A stretch of DNA of 64,000 nt, from positions 206,904,426-206,968,425 of the forward strand of contig JBOZIK010000001.1 of the NCBI GenBank assembly GCA_051453625.1. The letters are read 5' to 3'. Made by a program: the position numbers and the translations under genes. Under the pieces are notes generated by a model. It ran no database searches and was not told the origin of the DNA. It was given only the letters and a program-made list of their open reading frames with translations. Source of the stretch: Welwitschia mirabilis (taxonomy: Eukaryota; Gnetophyta; Gnetopsida; Welwitschiales). Shown in pieces: positions 48,181 to 59,857 of the stretch (position 1 is its first letter; every line of letters begins with the position of its first letter).

Positions 48181-48900
48181 GATAATGGCAGAAGGGAAGT
48201 CCTCCTCTTTAAGAGGAACTCCCAAAATAAGTTCTTCTCTTATATTTAATGTTTGATCAATAGGTGTCTCATATAGTTTTAACCTTCATTCATTAACTTT
48301 ATGAGTCTGAACATTTAGATCAAAAATCTTAACTAATCCATTAAAATGTAATTGTTCTAAAAAATAAGAATCAAACTAAGTGAAAATCAATTGACAAATC
48401 ATAAGGGGTACACATGCATTTTTTAAAGGAATTAGCTAGTAGTGAATAACATGATAAGGTAACATTTTGATTCTACAAAATTCATTTCCAATATGAGACC
48501 TAAAGAGTTTATTAAATTCAGGGAAGAATAATCTCTTATGAAATGCATAGTATGAATAATTCCATATATAGATTTTATCTAAAGATTAATATTAAGGATG
48601 AAAAAGATCAATGGTACTATTAAGAATCAAAAATTTTGAAGAAAGTTTCTTAGGATAAATGATTAGAATAGGTTTAATATACTTAATAAGTTTTCTAATT
48701 CTTATCTCTAAGTATGGATTATCAAAAAGACAAGCTTTTTTAAAATTTAAAAGTCCAAGATATCCCAAGTCATACTTTTGGGAAAAAAAACTATTACTAG
48801 AGGCATGAGCTAAAGTGGACTCAGTAGAAGAGAAAAGGATGTTACTTTGAGTGTTTTTAAGAGAATAGTATGGAGAAATATTGGTATCCTCTTTAAGTCG
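48181..48900 (-). pseudogene. G2 pol end remnant
   Basis: 48181-48420 matches the end of the pol blocks of G3 (GGAAGTCCTCCTC, then AAAATAAGTTCTTCTC), that is the integrase C-terminal side. The rest to about 48900 is AT-rich and only doubtfully pol. RT, RNase H and the integrase core are missing between here and the protease, so G2 has a large internal deletion. Confidence 0.6.
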
Positions 48901-49259
48901 AAGTATTATCTTGAAAGAGAATAGGTCTATTTCTCATCAAGTTTGTTTAAAATTTTATGCGTTTTTCATTAATCATTCTCTCCTCATTATTCCATTTTTT
49001 CTTCCTTTGTTGAATACTTTCTATATTTGTTTCATCAGTAACTATATCTTTCTCTTCTTCATTGTTTTTTTTGTTGTTTTATTAAATTTTACTTTTTTTG
49101 ACTATCATCCAAATGACTGATGTGGACGATGACACTTATAAAAATGTTTAATTAAGTTAACACGTTTAAATTATTTTTAGTTTACAAGTTTTACTTATTC
49201 ATCCTTGTGATCAGAACTATTTATTTATGTTGGATTATCATACAAAGTTGACTTATATA
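48901..49259. other. G2 stretch without gene
   Basis: T-rich DNA with the motif GACTATCATCCAAATGACTG at 49101-49120. The plus-strand frame 48881-49120 is hydrophobic by composition only. Confidence 0.5.
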
Positions 49260-49720
49260 GCATTTTCACTATCTCTTCAACCAGGTGATGTCATATAAAT
49301 AAAGTTGATTTAACTATTTTTTCTAAGTTTTTCTCATCTCTCATATCTTTCTCAATAGCATTAAAAACTCTAATAATGTACCTATTACCTATATTACATT
49401 CCATTAATCTAGTTTGTGTTCTTGTAATGCAATGAGTGGTTGTATGAAAGGCTCTTCCTAAAAGTAATGGGTAACTTTTATTATGTTTTACTTCAATGAT
49501 AACCATATCTATAGGGTATAAGGATTCTTTTATTTGGATGACTAAGTTTTTAATTATCACCATGTATTTGCTAGTTAAAGTATCAACTAATTCTAAGGTG
49601 ATTTATATAGGTTTATTTCTATTATTTAACCCAATTCTTTTACATATGTAAAGAGGCATAATGTTTACACTTGCTCCTATATCGATTAAGCTTTTCTAAT
49701 TTTCTAATTTCCTTCCAAAT
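49260..49720 (-). pseudogene. G2 aspartic protease region
   Basis: Frame 49563-49291 is open for 90 codons and reads PIDMVIIEVKHNKSYPLLLG followed by RAFHTTTHCITRTQTRLMEC. This is the segment after the active site in Athila-type protease (P.D.V.L, P.ILGRPFL.T). It is the same block as in G3 at about 41400. The upstream part with the catalytic Asp is decayed. Confidence 0.82.
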
Positions 49721-49759
49721 AAATACTTACTATAGCTACCTTAAGCTCTTTAAATTTAA

Positions 49760-51720
49760 GACAGCTTTGTATGACTAATTTAGAGATGAATTATGTAAGG
49801 AAAACTCTACTAGAAATGGTACATTTGTATTTTCTTTTAGCTAGGTCTTTTCACAACTTAGGATTGTATTGTAAGAGTTTCCAAAAGGATAAGTAGAAAC
49901 TAACATCTTACATTAAGGCTTTTAAGTATTTATCAAAAATAGGATTTGTGTTTATCCTATCAAGCTAAAGGATAGTCTGTCTTTTTCTTTATTTTTTCAG
50001 GAAGGCTCATTTAAATTTGAAGGGAAATTATGTGTTTCTAAGATTTCTATATTGTCCTCTTCTTCACCTTCTTTATCATTTTTGGAAGTTGAATTATTAT
50101 ATCAGTTCCACTTCTAGTTACTAATCTCTTCTTACTTTATTTGAGTTTGGTAAAGGTTGAATTGTAAGATATCCTTATGCTTTTTTATTAACTAGCATTG
50201 TTTGTTAAAGTAAACTAGTAAATTTTCAAGGTTTTTGTTAGTATTTTCTTGCATTTTGCTAATATTTTCAATTGTATTTATAACTAGTTAACTTTGATTT
50301 TATTGAAAATTTGAGAAGTTTAGTTGAAAGTTTCAGCTAACTAATTGGAATTTATTTGGTTAGAATTTTAAAATACTAGTTAAAAGTTTGAGTTCTTGAA
50401 TCCACTTTCAAAATATTTTAAATTTAATTACTAACTCATTCTTTGCTAATATTTCATTTGATTTTGAAAGTTGAAAGGCCTTTAGTTAAATGCACAAACT
50501 TATTCAAACATTTTCTCTTTACATGTTGGTAACAAGGGACATTCTCTTATTGGATGAAAGTTTTTTTTACATAAATCATAGGTTGAAATTATATTCCTCT
50601 TATTTGTTACCTTTGCATTAACTATCATTTTAGTGTTTTTTTTTTTTTTTTTTTAAAATTAGAAGTGAGATTATTAACCACATTGATTAAATTATTTTAT
50701 TATTCCTCCTTCTTATGTTTTACTTTATTTAAGTCTTTTATGATTTGTCCTACAGTTTAATTTTCTTTGAAAGTTAATTTTGGCTAAGTTTGACTTATCT
50801 CAACTAGATTTTTTAACAACTTCCATAAATTATCTAAAGCTAAGTTCATCGATTTTCCATCACAAGAAAAGTCTACAAGTTATTTAATTTGACTATTTAA
50901 TCCACTATAAAAATAATCTATTAATTTTGCTTTAGAAAATTCATTAATAGGATTGGAATGAGTAGCTATAATAAGTCATTAATATGTTATAACATAACTT
51001 TCATTAGGTTTTTATTAAAAGTTTATAACTTCTTTTCTTCTTTTTCTCATTGTACTCTCATTAATTAATCTTTTGATAAAGCCTTCTTGTAGTTAACTCC
51101 AACTTTTAAAATTTTTATGAGAAATGGTCTTAAGCCAAAGTTTTGCTCTTCCTCTAAGTGTAATAGGAAATATGATCATGTAAGTTCTATTACTAATTTG
51201 GTTTTTTTCATTTATTGAAGTGAGTACAAATTATTCTATATCAGCAAAATGTTAACAAGGATCTTCATTTGGTTCTCTTGAAAACATTGGATAAGCATTT
51301 AGGTTTCTTAGTTCTACATCATTACCAGAAGATAAGCCAAAGGGGTTTTAGATTTTAAATTTTTCTATTAGATATTAAATCTTTAAATATAACATTTATA
51401 TTTGCATTAAATATTCCTATCATAATTGATATATTTAGAGAGGCTACCTATTTTTGCTTTTACGTTGAGTTCGACATGGATGAAGAAGAAATAAAATGAT
51501 TTACTTCTATATAATTTTCTTTTACAAAATATTATTCTAAAATAATGGAAGTAAAGAAACCTTTCTATTTAAATCCTGGAACTTATGTACCTAGGATGTT
51601 CATACTTGGATTTTGTTCATAGTCGAATAGGCCTTCTCTAATATTTTCTTTAATAAGTTTTACTCCCTCTAATATTTTGTGTTTTTACTTAGGTTTATCA
51701 TGTCTTTGCATGCTTAGAAA
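49760..51720 (-). pseudogene. G2 gag, degenerate
   Basis: Collinear with G1 (1-1480) and G3 (42009-43500) gag. From the right: the N-terminal block near 51690, a block near 51300 reading NLNAYPMFSREPNEDP, capsid-like blocks, and the coiled-coil region near 50250. No long open frame remains. A 19-base T run lies at 50636-50654. Confidence 0.72.
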
Positions 51721-52145
51721 ATATGCCTACACAACCATTATTTGGTATGTCATCCAAATGATATCTTGAATGACTACTGTATACAAAAACAAAAAATAGA
51801 AATAAAGAAAATAGATTTATAGAAAAACCAAGAAAAAAAGAAAAATGGAAGTCATTCCATTGAGTCATCTAGATGTTAGAAAAGATGATATTAACTTATT
51901 AATTTTAAAAAAAACTAATTTTTACACACAAAAAAACTTTATTTTTTATGTGTCATCATTTGCCACATGTTATCTAGATGACATATGAGATGATAGGGCA
52001 TTATTTGTAGAATGAAAATTAAAAATGTAAAATAAAAAAATTATACATTTATAGTAAAAATACAATTCTATTACTAATAAATAACTTGAATCAAAATTCA
52101 AACTACTTATTTGGGTAATAATAATCCTTCAACTTCTTATGGCCT
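51721..52145 (-). other. G2 untranslated leader
   Basis: Contains three hairpin-like motifs, e.g. GTCATCCAAATGAT at 51749-51762 and GTTATCTAGATGAC at 51969-51982. Confidence 0.6.
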
Positions 52146-52163
52146 TCCCTGATAATGACACTA
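52146..52163 (-). other. G2 primer-binding site, tRNA-Asp type, decayed
   Basis: Matches 11 of 18 positions of the tRNA-Asp 3' end; the seven mismatches are all transitions. Located three bases from the LTR. Confidence 0.65.
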
Positions 52164-52166
52164 AAA

Positions 52167-53411
52167 TGTTGCAGTGTAAATTTATGCAATCATTAAATTT
52201 TTAAGCAAATCCTATTAATTACAAATATTTACACAAATGCACATAGTAGTATAAATGAGAGTTAACTTGAATGTCATAATCTATCGAAGGAACTAGGCGA
52301 GAAGATAAGGATATAATTTTAAATAAAGTATTTTTGTAATTTTTTGTTTATGAAAATAAAAAATAATATAAAAAATGAAAAATAAATAATAATGCAATGC
52401 TTATAATAAAATGAAAATGAAAACTACTCTCTAAGTAAAATATTTATTGGACTACCAAATATTCCTATCACAAATATCGGTCCTCATAACCTAAATCAAT
52501 TAGAAAATACTATCACTAGATCCTAACCAATTTAGATAATAAGGCACATCAAATAGAGTATAATGAGATGTAACTATTATGTTATGAGATGCAAATAAAA
52601 TATAAACTAATAATTTTAACCTTAACAAAGGTTACCATTTAGGATCTATATCAACTATGAAGCTATTATGGAATCATAACTAACATAAACCATAAGGGAG
52701 GTGCACATATAAAACTAAAACAAATTTTTATTAATGTCGAACCAACATCCTATTATAAAGTAGTAGTACCTTAATGAAAGAGATATAGTCCAATACCAAA
52801 GAAGACTTTTCTCTATAATAATTAATGGATTTCTTATCTTTCGATCTCCTATCATGAGATTTTTAGGTGTCAAAGAAGATAAAAGTCAGAGCAAGGATGA
52901 AGGAAGTATTTATTATAATGAAACATCCTAATAATAGAAAACCTAACAACTAGATAAAACCTTAGTGGTGTTAAAGGAGGGTGCATTGATACATTATTAA
53001 TGTTAAATGAATTTTAGTGCATTAGCTAAAATTAGGTACATTGTTATCCTGACTATCATTTGGATGATGACAGAAATGATGCCATATTAGAAGGGCTCCA
53101 TATTAGCTTTCATCTCTGTCTAGTCAGCATCCTTATCTAGTCATCCAATATGGTTTTTCAAATAATGAAGAGGACAATGAGCTTTTTAGTTCTTTTGTTA
53201 AGTCAAATTAGCTTCATAGATCATCAACTCCTCCTTAAAATGCTAAGTATTAGAATTTATCCAGAATTTCTTCAAGTATATCAGTAACTGTGTATTTTTA
53301 TAATTATTACCTTAACTCTTAATAATTATTGATTTTTACTAAAACCCATTTAAATTTCCTACAAAAGTAATTAAAATACCCCATCAAAAACATATAATTT
53401 AGTGTTGCAAC
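52167..53411 (-). repeat. G2 5' LTR (about 1245 bp)
   Basis: Starts TGTTGCAGTGTAAATT and runs to GTTGCAAC, where C2 is inserted; the last base or two lie beyond C2 at about 62907. It contains ATCATTTGGATGATGA at 53055-53070. Confidence 0.85.
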
Positions 53412-53569
53412 TATTAGATTATGTTTTGTCAATTGATGTTAAACTAATGTTTTCTATGTAGAAAATTTTCTGTATCTTGTGCAAAAAATGTTAACAATTT
53501 GTAAGTTAGATGTTAAAGCCATGAATTTTAAAATCTGATTACTAGAGACCTGACAAGCTCACTTATGCT

Positions 53570-54110
53570 CTTGAGAGGTCAATCATACTTTTAATGGGTC
53601 AACTGCACCTGGAGCATACTCTCAAAGTTAAACTGAATTCAGAGAGGTTGACCAGATTTTTGATGGGGTCAATCAGACCTATGATCTTAAAAATAGTATC
53701 CATAAACTAAATGATAAGGGGTTAACAGGACCTTTAATGGGTCAACTAGACTTGTGAACCTAGGAATAGTGCTCTTGAACCAATTGTTAAGGGGTTGACT
53801 AAACCTCTGAATGGGTACCGAACCTGAGCACTATGTAGCTGATATTTCTAAGACGATCATCATGGGGTTGACTGAACACCTAAAAACATCAACTAGACCA
53901 AATGTAGGAAATTGAAATGATCTTTTATCAGGACTAGTGAGCAACCAGACATAATTGCCAACAACCAAATGGGGTTGACTAAACCCTGTGAGGTCGACCA
54001 GATATGGAGTCATAAGAAACTGGGATGATGGAAAACTTTACTTAAGTGACCTATGTAAGTCACAGCACTAGATGGGGTCAACCAGACTTTTGAGGGTTCG
54101 ACCGACTAGA
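53570..54110 (+). promoter_or_regulatory. TTGAC/GTCAA motif array in C2 U3
   Basis: About thirteen irregularly spaced copies, e.g. GGTTGACCAGAT, GGGTCAACTAGAC, GGGGTTGACTAAACC, AGGTCGACCAGAT. The core TTGAC on either strand is the W-box core bound by WRKY factors in plants. Regulation by WRKY is inference; the array is directly visible and recurs in the 3' LTR. Confidence 0.6.
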
Positions 54111-54232
54111 GCAAAACTAAAATTTTCTATCCATTTTGTATCCATTATGTATCCATTAGATAGCCATTTTCTAGCCATTTATAGCCATTGGAAGTGCATT
54201 TTCAAATGTAATAAATCCTAAAATCCTTTCAA

Positions 54233-54240
54233 TATAAATA
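54233..54240 (+). promoter_or_regulatory. TATA box of C2 5' LTR
   Basis: TATAAATA, about 120 bp downstream of the motif array and also present in the 3' LTR (62232-62239). Confidence 0.65.
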
Positions 54241-54907
54241 GTTAAGAGAAAGATGATTAAAATGATTTTTTAACTCTTGATTGAAGGACTAAATATTGTG
54301 ATATCTACTATAGCATCTTGGCTTTGTAATTTTAACCAAGGAAGATCTATCATCTTTAATATCTATACATTTAAGATCAGATCTAGTGCTTCATTTGTTC
54401 TATTATCTACAGAAGAATAGCTCCATCAAAATTATTGTACCAAAGAACAAGTAATATTTGTGCATCTTGTTATTATTACTTTACTATCTTACATTTTAAA
54501 AGGTTAAGACTTAGCCTACAAAAGTCTATTAAAAGGTTGAGACTTAGCCTATAAAAGTTCATTGATAATGTTAAGACTTAGCCTATAAAAATCTATTTAT
54601 AAAAGTTATAGGTTAACCTGCAATACCTAAAGGAATAAAAAATATTTAAATCAAGCTTAGTGATGAGCTAATCATTGAAAGTGGAGTAGGGGGTTCTTAA
54701 CACACTATAAAATCCTACATGCATGCAATTGGTATTTTATACTTTTAGTTAGTTTCATTACTTTAAATACTATTATCTTTTCTTTGCATGCATGAATTTA
54801 TTATTAAGTTATTTTGAGTAAGTTTTTCCTATATCATGAGTTCATTTGGTTTATTTTTTTAAAGAACTTATTCACCCCTTTCCTTCTAAATTTCTTGATC
54901 CTATCAA

Positions 54908-54919
54908 TCGGTATCAAAG
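54908..54919 (+). other. C2 primer-binding site, tRNA-iMet type
   Basis: CGGTATCAAAGC against the usual TGGTATCAGAGC: two transitions. It directly follows the LTR. Confidence 0.8.
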
Positions 54920-54973
54920 CTAAGTTAAGTATTTTTCTTATATTTTAACTGATCTAGACTTTATAACCCTACA

Positions 54974-56290
54974 ATGAGTAATCCATTTGATGGTTTTTCC
55001 ACTAGTCATCCACTAATGTTTGACAGGTTAAAATATGTGTATTGGAAAGCTATGATGAGCATTTTTCTTAGATTCCTAAGTGCAGATATAGAAGAAGTTA
55101 TTTACAATGGTTATTTTATGCCTATGTTATTCAAAAATGAATGCAAATAGTAATACCACTTTAGTTCTCAAATCCTGAGATTAATGAACTACCACTGATA
55201 AAACCAAAGCCATCACAAATGCCTGTTCCCTTAATGCAATATTTTTTGTAGTCTGTGTAGATGAGTTTAAATGTATAGTGAATTGTAATCATGCTAAAGA
55301 GGCTTGAGATATTCTTGAGGTATCACAAGAATGAACTTTAAGTATAAAGCAAGCAAAACTTCAAATTCTTATTTCTAAATTTGAAGACATCCATATAGAT
55401 GAGGAGGAGACTTTGCAAGAGTTCTTTGTAAGACTCATTAATATTATAAACTCTATAGCAAGTCTTGAAGGATAGTTGAATGAAGAAAAGGTGATCAGAA
55501 AAGTATTTATATCTCTACTAAAGAGATTTAAATCAAAGGTCATAGCCATCGATGAGAGCAAGAACATAAATGCAATGGTACTAGAAGAGCTACAAAGTAA
55601 TCTATAAACTTGTGAGCTTAAATTTTCTAAAGATGAGAAGAAACATTTTGAAATGTGTGCAAAAATAATACCAGTCTAAAAAGTTAGATGAAAACTTGGA
55701 TGATGATGAAGTGGCTCTCCTAGCTAGAAGATTTAGGAAGTTTCTACACAGAAACAAAAGGAAGATGAAACAAGAAGAACCTTGAAAAGAAATCATCTAA
55801 AATATAGGGAGGAACAAGATAAAGGTAAAAAAAAATCTAATGCTACTCATACAAAGGATTTGGTCATATGGTAAAAAAGTGATTAAACACTAAAAAAGAC
55901 AAAAAAAAATCAACAAATTCTTCTTTTATTGCATCATGGAATAATGATAAGGATGATGATGTTGGTAGTTCAAGTCAAAAGTCAGATAGAGACAAAAGAT
56001 TATCTTTCATGGCTATTATGCCTTCTCTTAAGAACTTACCTAGCACATTAAAGCATGATAACTTAGACATAATCGATGAAGAATAAGATGAGCTAGAGGA
56101 TGCATGTCATGAACTATATAAAGAGTATTAAAAACTAGTAAAAATAATAAATGATCTAAATAAAGTAGTAAAGTCCCTTACCAAAGAGAAGGAGGAAATA
56201 GAAATGAAGTACAATTTGCTCAAATCTGATAACTCCAATCTCTTATCACAGGTAAAAGATTTATCTTTAATAAATTTTCTTATGGTTTGT
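54974..56290 (+). pseudogene. C2 gag, degenerate
   Basis: Starts with ATG and reads NPFDGFSTSHPLMFDRLKYV then YWKAMMSIFLRFLSADIEEV, the same Copia gag start as in C1. Later comes a zinc knuckle at 55841 reading CYSYKGFGHM, with Tyr for the second Cys and a stop soon after. It ends in a coiled-coil-like, Lys- and Glu-rich stretch (KEKEEIEMKYNLLKSDNSNL) near 56185-56245. Frames are interrupted by several stops. Confidence 0.82.
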
Positions 56291-56599
56291 TTAAGGTAAA
56301 ACAGATACTTAGTGTTTGGAAATCTACTGGTAATAAATTAGGTATTGGTTTTATTTTTCAAAGTCTATAAGAATAGGTAAACCGATAATATAAGTTTACT
56401 TCTAGAATTTCTTGTAATTTTTGGTAAAAAATTAAACATTCAAAGTTATTTTGCAATATTAGAAAGTTAATGCTATTTTTAGATTCAGTGAATTATTTGC
56501 CATTTAAATTTGTTTCTAAAAGAAGTATACTACATAAGTCTAACAAGAGTAATTGAGTAAGAGCTAATAATCTTAAAAGTCTTTTAACACAGACAACTC

Positions 56600-57095
56600 T
56601 CAAAGAAATAACTACAAGTAGCTGATACATAGACAGTGGATGATTAAGGCACATGATGGAATAAAAATCAAATTTTCAACACTTAAAAAGTATTGATGTA
56701 GGAGATATTATTTTAAAAATAAAAAAAAGGTAATAATAGAAGACATTAGATGCATTGAAGAAGGTAAGTTACCTAAACTTAATGATGTGTTATATGTAAA
56801 TAGATTAAGGCATAACTTATTAAGTATTAGTTAATTATAAAATTAAAGTGTGAAATTATGCATGAGAAATTGACCATGTTGTCCTTACAGTAAATCAAGT
56901 AGGTAATATTTATAAAATATATGCTCATGTAAATTTATGTAATAATAAGTTAACGTATATGAAATACAACATTGAAAATAAAAACATTGGCTTAAATTTT
57001 GTTAAAACTAAATGTTTTCTAGAAAATACTAATATAAAACCGTATTTTTGCAACTTTCTTATCGATCACAAACATGAAATAGGGGCCAACTTCTT
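56600..57095 (+). pseudogene. C2 protease fragment, first copy
   Basis: YIDSG at 56626-56640 keeps the catalytic Asp of the D-S-G box, then a stop follows. Downstream blocks match the second copy at 58974-59500. The homology to Copia ends in a block reading KCFLENT near 57011-57031, where the full element would go on to pol; here the sequence turns into the pre-third-frame spacer. Confidence 0.75.
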
Positions 57096-57373
57096 GCCCT
57101 TTGGCTGATTGCAGATTGGTCAACTAGATCCATGATTGGATCAATCGGATGTGGTCAGTCAACCAACCTAAAAGCTTGATTGCCTGAACCTCTTCCTATA
57201 ATATAGACTTGCGTCTGAATGGGTCAACTAGAACTTGTACTGGTTGATCAAACTTATCAGATCACAATGCAAAAGTACCATTGGTAAAGCTGATTTCACT
57301 CTTCAAATCATCTTATTTCATTATTTCTATAAAAGAAAGAGGTGCCTGATCCATTTTCATTATGTTCTATCCT

Positions 57374-57408
<35 letters not shown>

Positions 57409-57410
57409 AT
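57096..57410 (+). promoter_or_regulatory. Candidate internal promoter, first copy
   Basis: TTGAC/GTCAA motifs (TGGTCAACTAGATC, CAGTCAACCAACC, GGGTCAACTAGAAC, GGTTGATCAAAC) are followed by CTATAAAAG at 57327-57335 and a CT microsatellite at 57371-57408. The same order is found at 59500-59830 and in C1 at 18960-19330. Confidence 0.5.
57371..57408. repeat. CT-rich microsatellite
   Basis: Mostly (CT)n with a few TT interruptions. The second copy has only a pyrimidine-rich stretch here, so the array expanded in this copy. Confidence 0.9.
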
Positions 57411-57501
57411 CAGATCTAAAGCTTTTTCTTCTAGATCTAGATCTTTACTGTTAGATCTAGTGATTTTGTCTTATTTTTCTTGCTCTAAATCTCTTTTGGA
57501 A

Positions 57502-58417
57502 ATGCTAAAATAACTAAAATTTCTTTAAGAATAAGAGTCAAGAAAACTTTAGCAAGCGATCCCTCTATCTTATACCAAGGGATGTCTAAGGAGGATATTG
57601 AGAAATTTTTAGAGAAGTTTGAAAAGAAGCCTATTTGTTAAAAATAGCCTATGGCTATATCAAATCTTAGAGAGCTTAAAGAGGTAATTCAACTCCTAAG
57701 AAATTAGGATCTTGAGTATTTATTTGATGTTTTTGGTTCCACTTAATCTTTACTTACTCATATGTTTTACTATAATGCATATTATGATCATGATTCAGGA
57801 ACTGTTAAAACCCTTATTTTGGGGAAGTGATTAAGGATTACTATAAACCTCATTCATAATCTTATTGATCTTCTCAAAGGTAACTATAAAGAGTTTTAGC
57901 CTCTTTATAATTTCATAGAAGAGAAGAAAATAATTATAAGGGAGATTTGTGGTAAGATTCAATTTTGAAAACACACCGTTTCCACTTCCTTGCTTACACC
58001 CAAATATCATTTTCTTCATTTAGTCTTTACTTATAATTTTCTACCATTAGTGGAGTATCATGATAAGGCCTTTAGATATAGAGTAAATCTAATGTATCTA
58101 GTAGGAACTAAGCATTCTATTGATGCTACTATTATCATACTAAAGAATATGGTCTCTCAATTGGAGTACCACAGGACTAGGGCCTCATCCTACTCTGTGC
58201 TTATTCAAAATTTATGCTATCATTTTTGTATATCTTTTTATCCTAAGATTGAAACCATTTAATCCATGGCACCCATTAGATATGCAATGCTATCCTTCAT
58301 GCATATTTTTGCCCCTTCCAAAAAGTCCTCAAAATCACCCTCTCTAAAGGAAGCCTCTTTTGATGAGACTCTTTCATACCTAAGATATATTGATTTCTAT
58401 ACCAAACATATGAAGGA
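57502..58417 (+). pseudogene. C2 third frame, first copy, cut by gap
   Basis: Starts at ATG in GAAATGCT, but one G is lost compared with the second copy, shifting the frame. The best open part, 57990-58262, reads TPKYHFLHLVFTYNFLPLVE, then NLMYLVGTKHSIDATIIILK, then RASSYSVLIQNLCYHF. The pattern of a 'HFLH..FTYN.LP' helix, a 'YLVG....I....I....M' helix and an 'LI..LC.HF' helix resembles the plant transposon protein family (Transposase_32) as I recall it. It ends in the assembly gap, about 40 codons before the acidic tail. Confidence 0.65.
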
Positions 58418-58517
58418 NNNNNNNNNNNNNNNNNNNNNNNNNNNNNNNNNNNNNNNNNNNNNNNNNNNNNNNNNNNNNNNNNNNNNNNNNNNNNNNNNNN
58501 NNNNNNNNNNNNNNNNN
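58418..58517. other. Assembly gap, 100 N
   Basis: The left flank is near the end of a third frame and the right flank is near the end of a gag. In a simple tandem of two elements the gap would hold about 3.4 kb: the end of the third frame, an LTR and most of gag. The real size is unknown. Confidence 0.95.
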
Positions 58518-58600
58518 TTACCAAAGAGAAGGAGAAAATTAAAGCAAAGTACAAGTTGCGAAAATCTAACAACTCCGATCTCTTAGCATAGGTAAAAGAC
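58518..58600 (+). pseudogene. C2 gag tail, second copy
   Basis: Matches 56178-56260: the Lys-Glu-rich coiled-coil-like end of gag. It directly follows the gap. Confidence 0.75.
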
Positions 58601-58973
58601 CTATCTTTATTTATTAATAAATTTTTTTGTAATTCTTCTAAGTTAGAATAGATGCTTAAAGTTGAGAAACCTACTAAAGACAAATCAAGTATTGGCTTTA
58701 TTTTCCAAAATCCACAAGAATAGGTAAATAGGCAATGTAAATTTACTTGTAGAGTTTCATGTAATTTTTTAAATAAAATTAAACGTTCAAAGTTATTTTG
58801 CAATATGATCAAGTTAATGTTTTTTTTTAGATTCAATGAATTCTTTACCCTTTAAATTTGATCCTAAAAAAAGTATACTACATAATTCTAATAATACTAA
58901 ATGGGTAAGAGCTAATAAACTTAAAAGTCTTTTAACATAGATAGCTCTCAAAGGATTAAGTGCAAATAGCTAG

Positions 58974-59500
58974 TACTTAGATAGTGGATGCTCAAGGAAT
59001 ATGATGGGAGAAAGATTAATTTTTCAATACTTAAGAAGTATTAATGGAGGAGATGTTACTTTTGGAAATAATAAAAATGCAAGAATAGAAGGTATAGGAT
59101 GCATCAAATTAGGTAAGTTACTTAAACTTAATGATGTATTATATGTGAATGGTTTAAAGCATAACTTATTGAGTATTAGTCAATTACATGAAAAAGGTTA
59201 CGAAATAGTGTTTGAGAAATTGAAATGTGAAATTGTGAATGAGAAAACAAATGTTATTCTTCTTATTTCAAATTGAGTAGATAATATTTATAGAATAGAT
59301 ACTCATGTAAATTTGTGCAATGATCAATTAAACTATGTGAACTACAACATCGAAAAGGAAAATATTAGCTTAAATTTCATTAGAACTAAATGTTTTCTAG
59401 AAAATTCTAAAGTAAAACATTATTTTTGTAGTTATTTATTGATTATAAACATGAACTGGAAGTTAACTCACTATCCTCTAACTAATTTCAAGGTGATCGA
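58974..59500 (+). pseudogene. C2 protease fragment, second copy
   Basis: Reads YLDSGCSRNMMGERLIF from 58974, with the catalytic Asp intact at 58980-58982. It continues open through 59276 with VLYVNGLKHNLLSISQLHEK, typical of Copia between protease and integrase. It is the best preserved Copia protease piece here. Homology stops at the same block as in the first copy (KCFLENS near 59389), proving that the loss of pol came before the duplication. Confidence 0.85.
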
Positions 59501-59830
59501 TTAAATCTATGATTAGATCGACCAGAGGTGATCCGTCGACTGACCTAAAAGCCTAGTTACCTAGACCTCTTCTTATACTGTAGACTTATATCTCGACAGG
59601 TTAACCGAACTTCAACTGGTCAACTGAACCTGATAGATCATAGTGCAGAAGTCCTATTAGTGGACCTAATTTATTTCTTTAAAACGCCCCAGTATTCCTC
59701 ATCTATAAAAGAAAGAGGATCCTAATTTGTTTTCATTATGTTCTAGCCCTTTCTATCTCTCATATCTAGATCTTTTTCTTCCAGATCTAGAGCTTTGTTC
59801 TTAGATCTAGTGGTTTTTCTCATTTTTCTT
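59501..59830 (+). promoter_or_regulatory. Candidate internal promoter, second copy
   Basis: Motifs such as GATCGACCAG, GTCGACTGACC, GGTTAACCGAAC and GGTCAACTGAACC, then CTATAAAAG at 59703-59711, then a pyrimidine-rich stretch and three AGATCTAG-like words just before the ATG. Matches the first copy at 57096-57410. Confidence 0.5.
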
Positions 59831-59857
59831 TCTTTCAAGCTCTTAAAGAAGGTAGAA

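Larger units (their letters stand above)
53412..54906 (+). repeat. C2 5' LTR (1495 bp)
   Basis: Aligns along its full length with 61408-62901. Between 53570 and 54110 it carries about thirteen copies of a motif of the form GGG-GTCAAC-CAGACC or GGG-GTTGAC-TAAACC. TATAAATA follows at 54233-54240. Confidence 0.92.

Noticed and set aside
49021-49080. Plus-strand hydrophobic frame 48881-49120 as membrane protein
   Set aside because: Hydrophobicity follows from the T-rich DNA; it lies antisense inside G2.
58297-58836. 179-codon minus-strand frame
   Set aside because: It spans the 100-N gap and lies antisense to the third frame and gag tail of C2; no protein family is recognised.
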